Of a stretch of 32,235 bases of DNA, positions 1 to 11,300 are shown piece by piece. The translations under genes were made by a program, and so were the position numbers. Positions within the stretch are counted from its first letter, which is position 1, and every line of letters starts with the position of its first letter. The stretch is from the NCBI GenBank assembly GCA_001584585.1, contig LSYV01000003.1, positions 2,732,256 through 2,764,490 on the forward strand. Direction: 5' to 3'. Under the pieces are notes generated by a model. The model saw only the letters and a program-made list of their open reading frames with translations, was not told the origin of the DNA and did not search any database. The DNA comes from Gonium pectorale. Its lineage: Eukaryota; Chlorophyta; Chlorophyceae; Chlamydomonadales; Volvocaceae.

Positions 1-476
1 GGCGGGGGGGATCAAAGGCGGGTTGGCAAGCGCTCTCGCTGGGGAAGGGGCGGGTGGCGGGTGGAGCGAGCGGGTGGCGGGCTGGGCACACTGCCGGTGG
101 GGAGCTCGGGTCGGTGGGTGGGTGGTCGTCGGGAGGTGCCCGCACGGCGAATGGATACAGGCGGAGAGGGGAGTGCGGCCGCAGTGGCCCTCCCGGGCGG
201 CCGACTGCCGCAGGCCGGCCGACGTCACGCCACACCACCTGCAGCACCACAATCAACTTTGCGCCCCGTAGCGCGACTGCGCGGCGCGGCCCCACCCCAC
301 CGCTTCTCTGCCCGTCCTCGCCCCACACCGCTGGATCCCGGCTCTCTCCACCCGATTCCGGTCCCACCCGCGACAGCGCAGTTACCTCCACCATCCCGCC
401 CTCTCGCCCCCTTCCCCATCCCACCCCTCACCCCCGCCCCTCACCCTCTCCCGCCTCCCTCCGCCCCGCCCGCCAG
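1..476 (+). other. Probable intron of the GPR89/GTG gene (left edge)
   Basis: No exon could be recognised here. The first half is G-rich. From about 240 to 476 it becomes a long cytosine- and thymine-rich tract that ends in CCGCCAG directly before the first recognised exon, as expected of the 3' part of an algal intron. Open frames run through it in several registers, which is common in very GC-rich DNA and is not evidence of coding. An upstream exon in the first 200 bases cannot be excluded. Confidence 0.6.
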
Positions 477-1371
477 CTCTTCTCCTTTGTCCGCGGCGCC
501 GGCAGCGCGGGCAGCCTGGTGCTGCTGCTGACCGAGGTGACCGGCTTCTACGCGGTGTCGTCGCTGCTGCTCATCCGCAAGAACGTGCCGCTGGCGTACC
601 GGGCGGACATGGACCGGGCCATGGGCGGACAGCTGGACTTCCAGTTCTTCCACCGGTGGGGACTGGGGCTTGCGGGGAGCGGGGCGGGGGGGGGGGCGCG
701 GTCACACGAGGGTGGGAAGCCGTCCTGGGTGGGGACGGGGGAATAGGGGGGCTGCGCGGGGGGGACCACGGGCTGGGGCGAGGGTCCGGCCCTGGTGGAT
801 TTTGATGAGAGTGGGTGGTTGGGCTGGAGGGGCGCGTGGGGAGGGGGCTTGGCCTGCGGCTGGCGGTTGGGGAACCCCGCGCGTCCGTCCGTCCGGCTTT
901 GCATCTTCTGTTGGGCGTTGGGCAGCCTCCGGAGCTGCCCTCCAAACCGTGTGCCCCGTTCAGCGGTGACTGTGCCGATGGCCCGTGCGGCCGCCTCGCG
1001 TGCCCCGCCCTCCTGCGCTGCTACAGTACGCAGTTATTCACCATGCCCATACGCCACCGCCACACACACACACACAGTATCGCCTGCCCGAGTGCCGGGC
1101 CGCCGATACGCGTTGCGAACCGTCTCCCATCTTCAGTCCCCTCAGCCGCGACTCCTCGCCCCCCTCGCCCGCTCCCCCACCCTCACGGCCCCCCCTCCCC
1201 CTCACTCATACCCCTCCCCTGCGCAGCTGGTTCAACGGGCTGTTCCTGGCCAGCGCGCTCGTGACGCTGCTGCTGCTGTGGGGGCAGTACCAGGCGCACC
1301 GCTACGACTCGCTGGAGCTGCTACCCACCACCGCCCACCACTACTACAAGGGACGCAACGCCGCGCGGTGA
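477..1371 (+). CDS. GPR89: GPR89/GTG-type membrane protein (Golgi pH regulator family), C-terminal two exons
   Basis: Partial gene; the 5' part lies left of the window. Exons are 477-655 and 1227-1371, joined through a split Arg codon (donor CG|GTGGGG, acceptor GCGCAG|C), with a TGA stop at 1369-1371. They encode 107 residues. Two hydrophobic helices are visible, around SLVLLLTEVTGFYAVSSLLL and LFLASALVTLLLLW. Between them lie LLIRKNVPLAYR and the family block QLDFQFFHRWFNG, which correspond closely to the C-termini remembered for human GPR89 (LEYR...NFYHRWFD) and Arabidopsis GTG1/2 (LLIRK...FYHRWFD). GPR89 is known as a Golgi anion channel that controls luminal pH; the plant GTGs are reported as GPCR-type G proteins linked to abscisic acid. 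Which role holds here is not visible. The tail after the last helix (about 25 residues, ending KGRNAAR) is hydrophilic and probably lineage-specific. The gene converges on RPN1. No TGTAA signal follows within 2.5 kb. Confidence 0.93.
1061..1076. repeat. (CA)8 microsatellite in GPR89 intron
   Basis: Eight perfect CA units lie inside the last intron of the GPR89-type gene (656-1226), about 150 bases before the acceptor. It is a simple dinucleotide repeat and a likely length polymorphism, with no sign of function. Confidence 0.9.
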
Positions 1372-2600
1372 CGGTGGCGGTGACCGGGGTCCGTGGCGGT
1401 GACGGCGGTGGCGGTGATGACAGTGGTCCGCCCGTGGCGACCACGCCGCGGCCTTGCAGCTAGCGAGGAGGGGAGGAGGAGGATGTGGGGACCCCCCCGT
1501 GGGATCCCGTGGATGGACCCTCAGGCCTGCTCCCCATGAAAGCGCCTGTTCCCCGGTGAGCGGTGACCCCGGCTGGTCGCCGCTCCTGTGTAGGTTGGGG
1601 GCGTGCAGGGGGGCCCGGCCGCGGAGGGAGTCGCGGTACCGTCAGCGGTTTGCCGCCCGGCGTCGCTTGCGGTGGCTGGGGCCCGGGGGGAGGGGGCGTG
1701 GGAGGCAGCGCCCGTCCTTGGCGCCCATACGGGGCGCCGTACTTGGCAGATGTGGGCAGAGCTATCGTGGGCTGCGTGTGCGTGGCGGTGGTAGTCGGGG
1801 CGGGGCAGCGGCGCTGCGCTGCCGAGCTTGTGGGCAGCCTGGGTGGGTGGGTGACTGGCTGGCTGGCTAGGTGTTTGGGAGCGACCCAGTAGGCGGGAAG
1901 GCGGGGGCTATATGGCGGGGGCGGCGGTGTATGCTGACGTGCGTGGAGCGTGGAGCGTGGGTGGGTGGGTCGGGTGGGTCGAATGGGGGCACTGCTCGGG
2001 ACTGGGCGGATGGGCCCCGCGCGGTCGGCCTGTGCGGGGGCGGTCGGTGCTGGGCCGTGTCGGCGGCGGGTGCTGCAGGCACGCTGTGCAGCCGCTGTGC
2101 TGCAGGGCCGCAGTCCTGGAGAGCAAAGGGGATGATGGGAGGAGGCTTTCCGTACGTTAGGTTGCAGTTGGGAGTTAGGGTCCATCGTAACGCGGTGATG
2201 TACGGCACGCATTACACACGCTGTGCAGGTTTGTTCTCCTCCGCCCCATGGACGAGGGCGGGCGTACCCGCGGGATGGCTGGGCGCTTCATTCCAGTGTG
2301 TACTGTGTGTACCGGCGGCGGCTTGTGGGGCGGGCTTGCGGTGGGTGGGTGGGCGGGTACCGAGCAAGACATGTGATGACCGCCCCACCCCACCCCACCC
2401 CACCCCACCCCCACCCCACCCCACCCGCAGCGGCTTGCGGGGGATGGGCGCATGCGGGCGTGTCCGGGGATGGGCCGGTGGAGCTGGGCCAGGGGCTTGG
2501 CGGGGCTCGCTGACGGAGCCACTGCGCACTCCCCCCCGGGCACGGGCCGGGGCGCGGCACCGTGGTACAGATAACACCAGCCCGGGGTTCGGTCGGTCTG
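1372..2600. other. GC-rich 3' UTR and intergenic DNA downstream of GPR89 gene
   Basis: No gene supported. The stretch is very G-rich on the plus strand, with many GGGTGG-type runs. It probably contains the 3' UTR of the GPR89-type gene, but no TGTAA signal is present, so its end cannot be placed. Long open frames on both strands have proline, arginine and glycine-dominated translations typical of random GC-rich sequence. Confidence 0.5.
2383..2426. repeat. CCCCA pentanucleotide tandem repeat
   Basis: About eight near-perfect CCCCA units run in tandem, with one unit carrying an extra C. The minus strand reads TGGGG repeatedly and could fold as a G-quadruplex. The repeat lies in intergenic DNA between two convergent genes. 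Confidence 0.9.
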
Positions 2601-4416
2601 TGTCGAGCGCCGACTGACAGTTTGTGACCGAAGAAAAAACGGAACTGTGTTCCCAGGGACGCCAGCCAAACCCGCCAGATGCTTAACTTCCGCACGCGCA
2701 CCGTGTTGGCCATCAGAATAAGTGCGCTGCCTGGCTGCCTCTCGGACCAACGGACGTACTGCCCCGCCTACACCGAGTCCGACTCACTGCACGTATAGCT
2801 ACGCGGAGCTGCCAGGATACGTGCGCGGGACGAACACAATTCATCACACGTCCAAACGCAACTCGGTTCCCAGTGCGTGGGTGGGAGGGTGCGGTGAACC
2901 AATGACAAACGTCGGTCCTGCACCCTACCAGCAGGCAACGGTCTGGCTGTTACTGAGCAGCTACCTGTTGAGCAGGCGACAGCCGCGGGGCACGCTCAGA
3001 CCATGGGTACAAAGGGTTCACTGAAGCTCCCCCGCCGCGCGCTTATCTCCCGCGGCCTGGCGGCGCCCAAGCCCACGGGTTCCACCATCACGCCCCGCGG
3101 CCTTCAGGGCAAGTATCAATCCAACCCGTAATGGCCCTTTTAAGGATGGACATCTTGTACACTGTGTACATGCTTGGTTTCTTGGCGAGCAGTGTGCGTT
3201 TTACATTAGTCAAGGATTCCTGATGACGACATTCCACAGGTCGTTGTAGGGGCGGTCTTCGGTTTTCGTTGTTTTGAGGCTCCGAGTCCACGGATAATGG
3301 TCGGGGCAACAGCATTGAATACAAGAGATGCTTAGTTGACGGGGCCCGTACGTTTACACGGATCGGCATCAAGCACTCATTCGTGGCTTACCGCATGCGC
3401 TTGTACGTCACTCCTGTTGCCTACGTGTAGTAGGGCATCCCCGGCTCGCCGGCACGCCCTCGTATGCAACTGTCCGTGCCTTGCAAGTTGCACACAGTGC
3501 ACACATGAAAGCTCGTGTTCATCATAAATACAGACGGTTATAGCCTAGAGCAGCGGATGTTGCTCTCGGCGTTAGGTTGCGCCCGAATGGCTCAGACAGC
3601 CGGCTCATAGACGCCGAGCAATCGAGCCAATAGACTTTATTCTTGCCCCAGTGTCTCATATCAGTCTTTTACGTACGACTGGACCCTGGGTTGGCGGCGT
3701 GCCGGCGTGAATCCGTAATCACTAGGCCAGGAGAGGGCCGCGCTCCATTTCCATGCTGGTCTTTGGGTGGGATCCTTGTGCTTTCGTACGCAACCGTGTA
3801 CACATCCGCCCTATCGTGCACAGTATTGACATTGCAAACGGCTTGTACGGCCACGTGCGGCTTGCGCAGGTGCAGCCACGATGTGTGTGGAGCCGGCCCT
3901 GTCTGACTCCTAGTTACCTCGAACAGAACCCCCTTCGTTTTCAGGGCTCCTATTGTCTAATATTTTGCACCGCCTGCTGAGATGCGCTACGCACATGTAA
4001 TCCTGCGTGCTGTGCAGCGCAGATGTTGAGGGAGGTCCCGATCGGCGCTACAGTCCCTGTTGTTCCCGAGTCGTCGCCCGGTACGGGAACGCGTTGGTCC
4101 TGAACGGCCTTAAGGGTGCAGCAACGTGCGGCACGTACGAGTGCAGTACTCCGACCGTATTCTTGTTTGTACATATCTCACTACTTCATGTACATCTGCG
4201 GCAAGAGTGTGTCGGTCACTGCCGGGGCTGGTCGCATCATTTCATGGCAGCGCCGAAAGGCCTTCGTGTAGACGATGTGTATGGTACGGCAGTACGTGAC
4301 CCCAAGGGCATCCAACCAGGGTGCGCTGCAGGCCACCGACAAATGCATACTTTCTGCGATACGGAGCAACACAGCCCGGCGAGCTGCGACCAGGACCATC
4401 CTCGACGGCAACAACA
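2601..4416. other. Intergenic DNA of lower GC, no gene seen
   Basis: By eye the base composition falls here relative to both flanks, and simple GC runs disappear. Several short inverted repeats built around GTAC occur, for example a 7-bp perfect inverted repeat TGTACAC/GTGTACA at 3156-3170. No open frame shows a recognisable domain, and no tRNA box A/box B pair was found. Confidence 0.45.
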
Positions 4417-4421
4417 TTACA
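4417..4421 (-). terminator. Candidate RPN1 polyadenylation signal (TGTAA)
   Basis: TTACA on the plus strand reads TGTAA on the minus strand, the usual polyadenylation signal of Chlamydomonas-type algae. It is the first one met downstream of the RPN1 stop codon, 947 bases past it. It lies close to the point where composition shifts from GC-rich (right) to lower GC (left), which would suit a transcript end. A single five-base match occurs often by chance, so this is tentative. Confidence 0.35.
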
Positions 4422-5368
4422 ACTCAGAGTAACAGGCGCTCCGTAGCCCCTTGCGCTCGCACAAGGCCACATAGCCACACCCGCACATGCGACCGTGCCA
4501 AAGGGACAGGGCCCACCCGCCGCGGCCAGGCGCAAAGCACCTGGGTAAGCAGCAGCCGCGCATGCCCCGGGGCCGGGAGAGCTGCGCAGCCGGACTCGTT
4601 CAACGGCTCCCTAGCCCAGCGCTAAGCACCCAAGGCACGGCACCGGCTTCGCGTCGTCAGCGGCCAGTGGGCTTTCATCGCGCATTTCACTGTGGACCTG
4701 TGTGCTCCGACTGCTCCGCGCCTCAGGGCCCAGGCCGCCGCAGCCGCCGGCGTGGGCATGGGGGGCGCGCACCCCCCCCCGCACGCCAGAGGCCGCACAC
4801 CCACTGAGGCCTGGCGCACGGTCCATCCACTCACTTCCGGCTATGTCGGGCAGTACGGGGATAGCTACACCCCGCACCCCACAAACCCTCCACCAAGCAC
4901 GCCCTCCCAGCGCCGCAACGCAATGCGTGCCAGTCCTGCAATGCCGCCGGGCATCCCGTGCTTGCCCCCCACCTTAGCCCGCCGCCGCTGCAGCAGGATG
5001 CTATCTAACCCCAGCAACACATCCCACGCGTGCGGCCTCTCCGCTACCCTCGCCCTTGCGGCCATCGCACATCTGCGGCCGCCGCCCGGCTGACCGCCGC
5101 GCGACATTGTCGGTTCCGCAGGGCAGCGCCGCGCCACCCAGCGCACCTGCACCCCACGCCTGCAACCTCAGCTGCACCCGTGCTCCCCTCACCCACCCAC
5201 CCCCTCAGCAGCATCCCAGTACTCTGCACTAATCTCATTCCCACCCGACGTCGCAAATCGCCCCATCTCTCAGCCTATCAGTGCACCGTTCCAGCCCCCT
5301 CCCCCCAACCCCGCCCCATGCTATCATCCAGACCCGCACCACCACCACCCCTCCCGTCCCTCGCTGCT
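4422..5368 (-). other. Probable RPN1 3' UTR
   Basis: GC-rich sequence between the RPN1 stop codon and the first downstream TGTAA. It is rich in C on the plus strand. No coding exon is supported; open frames in both directions have biased, low-information translations. A 3' UTR of about 0.95 kb is long but within the range of volvocine genes. Inference only. Confidence 0.4.
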
Positions 5369-8300
5369 CTACTTGCTCTCGTCCATTGCCACGTAGTCGG
5401 GGTTCTTGGTCAGGATGACCTGCCCCTCCAGCACCGGCGACAGCGGCAGCCACTCCTCGGTCGCCAGCTCGGCCCGCTCGCCCACCCCCAGCAGGACCGG
5501 CGTGGTGTGCGTCTGGAAGCCTGCGGAGCGGCGGTGACGCGGAGGTGAAGGCCAGGGAGGGCGTGATCGAGTGCCGTAAACAACCGCTGAGAGCCCTAGG
5601 GCGCCAACGCGCTGATGCGCATGACGGGAATGGGGGCTGGGGGGGCTAACGGCGATGGCAACGTGTGCTCTTGCGTTCCCTACGCCTCGAGATGCGGACG
5701 CGGCGCCGACGTGACATGCACGTGCGCCCCGACGTTGCGTGAGCCCTGAGCGCGCTGTTGCCTGCTGGCGAGTCGTCAGCGGCGGGGAAACGCAGGCAAG
5801 CTTCCGAAGAAAGGCAGCGGCGGCCATCAGATGCCTGCGCACAGCCGGCTGCGCGCACTGGGCACACTCCGCAAACACCCCAGCAGGGGCAACGCAGCGG
5901 AAAGCAGGAGCTGCGGCCGCTAGAGCGGCCTGCGAGGACGTTCCGTGTGCAGGCCGCCTCCCGCTTCATGCCCCCATTCTAATACTCTCACCAGATCCAT
6001 GACACCCATACGCTCAACTCATGCTACCGCCAGCTCCTTCGCCCGGGCCCCCGCACCTGCACACCCATTTCGCATCGCGCTGCCACAATCCCGCCCCGCG
6101 CCACCCCACCCCACGGGCGTCTGCCACAGCACCCTCCACCCACCCGTGATGGTCTTGGGCCGGCCGGCCTGCGCCACTGTGTCCACGGCCGTGCCCACGC
6201 GGCAGGGCACCGGCAGCGGCCGTCCCTCCTCGTCGAGCGTCAGCAGCATGCGCGGCTTCATGGCGGCCGCCAGGCAGTACAGCAGGTAGTGGTGCTTGCC
6301 CGCCACCGTGGCCTTGAGGTCCAGGCAGGGGAACACCACCGACAGCACGCCGGCCAGCGCCACGCCTGCGCGGCCGGACGAGGCGCGGGGCAGGTGGGGA
6401 TAAGGGGGCGGGGATATGGAGCTTGGGGCCGTGGGGAACTGGGGAGGGGGAGTGGGGCGGCGATGGTGGTGCGGGTATCGAGGGGCGGCGCGTGGGGTTG
6501 CGATTTGCAATACTGCGTCCACCGCTCGGGTACCACGACACGCGCATAGCGGGGCACCCTACGGACGGATCCTGGTCGCCGGACCACGAGCACGACTCGC
6601 CAGCCAAGCCAGAAAGCCAAGGAGCCGTATGCGGGCCCGCCGGCCCACTGAGAGAGACCCGATGGCCCTTACATCCACGCACCCGCCCGCCCGCTCACCC
6701 ACCTGAGCACAGCTGGCGGTCGGTGTGGTAGGGGTTGACGGTGAGCAGCCCCTTGCCCATGTGCACCAGGCCCTGCGCGATGCGCACCAGGAACAGCGAG
6801 GTGGGCTCCTTGTAGTAGTAGGACGCCAGGCCGCGCAGCAGGCCCGCCAGGCGGGCGTTGTTGGTGCCTGGGCGGGAGGGGAGGGCAGGAGGGGGGGCGC
6901 GGGTGGGTCACCGGAAGAGGTCGCAGGTTAGGGAAGGGGGGAATAATCAGTCCGAGGGCGTGGAGTTGTTGACTGCTGGCAGCATCCGGCGGGGAAGGGG
7001 GGAGATGAGGGAACCACACAGGGGGCCAGAGTATGGGGCCCAGCGTGCACGCCACGGCCACCATGGCGTAGCCGAGCCGGGCACCCCCCTCGCCGGGAAG
7101 CAGCCAACGGAGCCGTCGGCCAGCCGGCCCGGGCACCCAGCCACTGCCCTCCTATCGCCCCAGGGAGCACTGCAGCACTCACTCCTGACGGCTCCACTCC
7201 CGTAAGGAACACCATGAGATGCGCACCGGCCTCTTCGGCACCGCCCAGGGCGCTGTCGCAGCCCATGCCCCACCCCCGCCCCGCGCCCACCTGCCCCCAG
7301 CAGCCCCAGCCCCAGGATGGCGTTGTTGGCGACCTCCGAGTCCTGGTCGTGGCTGAGCCGGCTGAGGGTGTCCATCACCAGCACGTCCGGGTTGGACACG
7401 TGCAGGAGGGAGATGGCCAGCGGCACGGCGCGCCGCACGGGAGCGTCGCCGTACTGCGCGCGGGAGGGGGGCGGGCGAGGGGGGCGGGGCGTGGCATTGA
7501 CGTGGCATTGACGTGGCGGAGGGAAGGGATGGGCGACAGTGCCGAATTGGTCCGACGCACCCATGCCCCCCACCCCCTACTACGGCATGGGGCCGGGGCC
7601 GGGGCTTGGTCCGCGCGCCGGAGTAATGATTCAAAAAAAAAACTCACGACGCACATCAACACACGACGCAAACATTAGGGAGTTCTGAGGAGAAGGGTTT
7701 GGATATCAAACGGCTGATCGCTAGCATCGTTCGCCCGTCCAGCAAACATTAGGAAGGCACAGTCAAGCCGCGTCCTGTGCCCCAGGTCCGTGCCCACGCA
7801 TCCGCCATGAGTCCAGTCCGTAGCTCAGCTCAGCCAGCCCCCCAAAACCCACACGGTAGTACGCCGCAACCCACTCGCATGCAGAACCCCTACCCTCCAT
7901 GCCTATCCTCGTCCCCTCCTTCCCTGCCCGCTGGAACGCCTGCACCGCTGTCATCCGTACCCGCCCCCGCCCGCCCACCTGCAGCAGGTGCTCCAGCATG
8001 CGCCCCGCCATCTGCGACCCGAGCGGCTCCGCCATGGCGATCAGCGCCAGACCTAGCACCGCCGCGCCCTGGTGAACCGTCTGCAGGACCAGTCAGTGCA
8101 GGGCAGGAGGATGGGGGAGCAGGAGCAAGCGTTCGGCAGACGGTGTGGCGTTGCCCCGCGGGGACTATGGGACCTGTGGGCTAGGGCCTTATGTGGAAAG
8201 GCTCGTCTCGGGAAGGCAAGCCAACGGAATCGTCGTACTGCTGCCTGCGCCAGCGCGAGGCGCATTGAGGTACAGTCAGGTCATCGCGCTAGTATGTCCC

Positions 8301-11300
8301 CGGTTGGACGAGGCCAGCGGGCTGCGCCTCCCCTGCCATCATCCCCCCGTCGTACCTTGTGCGCCGAGCCCTCGTCCGCGGTGATGTGCTCGCCGCACAT
8401 CGCCAGCAGGCCTTGGATCTGGAGGTGGGTGCGGCCGCGGGATGGGTTGGAGGACGCGCAGGCGTCAGGGTCAGCGGGCGGTTCCCGCTTTCGCGGCACC
8501 GCTCTCAAACATGTCGTGTCCGCATGGTGCCAAGGAGGCGGTATGAAATTTGAATTTGGAGCCTTCTACGACAGCTGAGTTGGGGCAGCAGTCTGCAGCA
8601 TGTGCCACGGTTGTTCCAGCGTCCCTGCCCCGCCCCACCCCGCCCAGCCCTCCCCCACCTTGAGCACGTTGCCGGTCCCCGCGTACGCGCACGAGTCCAG
8701 CGTCACCACCGCGAACTGCGAGATGCGCTCGCTCAGCGTGCGGGCCACCTGTGGTTGGGGGGGGAGGAGGGGCCGCCGCGGGGCAGGGGGGGCATGGTCG
8801 GCGACCAGTGAGCGCATAGGCAGCAGTTGCGCAGTGGGGAGCCGGGAAGGTGTGTGGCAGACGAGGTGGGACCGTGCAGGAGGCAACCATGTGACTGGTG
8901 CCGAAACTTGGCCATTACACCATTAGGTCTCAGCCGCCACCAGCGACGCGAGGAAACTCGTGGCGGTCCGGCCAAGAGCGCCAGTGCGGCGGCTCGAGAC
9001 AGGGGAACGGAGCACGAAATGATTACCCAGGTTGCACGAGATGACTACCCAGGTTGCAGGATTGCGGTAACGAGGCCGCTAACTGGCAGGCCAACGTGCC
9101 ACTGGTGGCGCAGGCTGCATCTGTGGTCAGGGAGCGCCTCGGCGCTACACACTCGCCACATCCATGCTCCCTCACGCTCCCTCACCTCCACGGTCGGCTC
9201 CGCCAGCTCCTGCCGCCCCAGGAAGCACAGCCCCAGCGCCAGGCACAGCAGCTTGGCGTACGGGGTGGCAAGCTCCACATCGGAACGCGTCATCAGCGCC
9301 TGTGGCGGGGCGGGGGGCGAAGAGAGCGACGGCGTTGGGTTGGGTTGGGCGGCGGAGCGAGGGGCGGGGCCAAGGCGGCCAAGGTGAGGGGCACGCAGTA
9401 GCAACGGGCACTTGCAGTCGGGTTGAACAGCGGACACGCGTGCCAGCAAACCTACCGGCTGAACCAGTGCCCCAGGCAGCTGAGCCCCCCCCCCCCGCTT
9501 GTTCGAACACCAGTTGCCCCACTCTGCCACACTGCCACCACGCCCCGGCATGTCCGCCCGCTACGGAACCCAACGGTTGAGACCCACACCCGTCCGCAGC
9601 CTGGCCCACCTGCAGGATGGACATGACAACGTCCTCGCGGCCGCTGCTGTTGAACACCAGGCCCAGCGACAGCGCCGCAAAGGCGGAGATCTGTCGGGGG
9701 AGGTGGAGCGGATTGGCGCAGCAACGGTTACCAGAAGAAACGGTGCGTGCCCCACATCCGCCCCCTCCCTCCCAAAAGGGCAGCAACCCCCACCCAAGCG
9801 GCATCCATACAGCGAGATTGAAACCCTCATTGCCCCCCGCAGCCGCCCGTGCGGGTGTAACGAGCTGTGTGAGGGGATATCACGTTATGGGGCGGTGTTA
9901 TTCCCAGGTAACCCACACGCCACCAGAGTAGTGCATCGTTCGGCGCCCTCCACTCTCCGCCGCTCGATCCCCGGCCGGCGTCTCCCGCGCCACCCCCCGG
10001 GCCCGCACCTCGATGGCCACCTCCCCGTCCACCACCAGGGGGCTGAGCAGCTCCGCCACCTCCTCCCGCCCCGTGCCCGCGTACGCCAGGCCCAGGCCCA
10101 GGATGGCGCCTGCGCGGGGAGGAGTGCCGGGAGGGCGCTCGCCGTGTGACGCGCCGTGGCAAGAGACGCCCGCCGGCCCGGCACGTTACACTGCGTTACG
10201 TGGCGCATGCGATACGCCGCCGTGGCAAGACCAGCCAACGGCAAGCGGGGCGACCATCACAGGCGCCCTTCGCGAGTCATCATATCGGTCATCGCCGCCG
10301 CCGCTGGAGAGGACGATCAAGGCTGAAATACCCGGAACACGTGTGCTGGGGAGGGGGCGCCGGAGGGTGCCGTGCGTGTCCCCGCCTCACCTGTCCGGAT
10401 GTTCTCGTCGCTGTTGGCCACGTAGTCGGCGATGAGCGCGAAGGCGGGGTCGTTCTCGTTCTGCACGCAGGCGTTCACCACACCAATCGCCAGCAGGGCA
10501 CCCGCCTGTGTGGGGGAGGAAGGGGGGGACGGAGACACGGGTGCGACGCGGTAAGCGAGGCGGGGGTGTGTGTGCAAGGGGAAAGAGAATGAAAAACGAC
10601 GAGCTGGGCGCCAGCAGCGCACGTCCCGTCCGGCGGGGTGGGGGAGGTGAAGGATGCAAGCTTTGATAGGAGCGTGCTGAGCGGGGGAGGCAGAGCGGGA
10701 CGGGATACGGTGTGCAAGTTAGCGGGTGCCTGCCAACGCAGGGACAGCCAGCCGGCCGGCCGGGGCATGCGGCGCGGGGTCCGCAGCACTGGAGGCTTGA
10801 CTCCATGCAGCGTCGCCAGCACGCAAGCCGCACCCGCGTGAGCAGGGCACCCATCAGCCACGGACCGGTGCGCACATGCCCGCTTGCACGCTGCGTAGTG
10901 TGCTCGTCATCTCCCCAGCCCCGGCCTAGGCTTGGGTGCCCGGGTCGCCTGACACAAGCCCGCCACGTACCACGACATAGTTATCCGTCGAGTAGAGGTA
11001 CTTGTCGATCTACGGGGAATGGGGGGAGGGGTTGAGGCGTCGGGACGGCGGCACGGCAGGTGTTTTGAAGCCGATACCGGCGCTGGGCAGAGATGCACGC
11101 CGTGAGAATAGGTGCAATCATTTTTCCCTGGTGCGAGGTCGCAGCGTCTCAAGAGAGATCTAATGCTGTGGTAAGGGAAGACCTGCCTAGCGCCTCAACA
11201 CTGCAGCCGCGTTGCGCGCGCTTCGTTCTGACCCGCAGCTCCCGACCGCTGGCCATCCCTCCGCCCACTCGCTCCCCCCCCCCTTGCCGCCGCCAGCCGG

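Noticed and set aside
1460..2212. 250-codon minus-strand open frame downstream of the GPR89-type gene
   Set aside because: Composed largely of Pro, Arg, Ala, Thr and Ser, as expected from stop-poor GC-rich DNA. No domain and no splice or polyadenylation context.
3156..3170. Palindrome TGTACAC-T-GTGTACA as a regulatory operator
   Set aside because: It lies in intergenic DNA far from any start site. Similar GTAC-centred palindromes recur nearby, so it is not distinctive.
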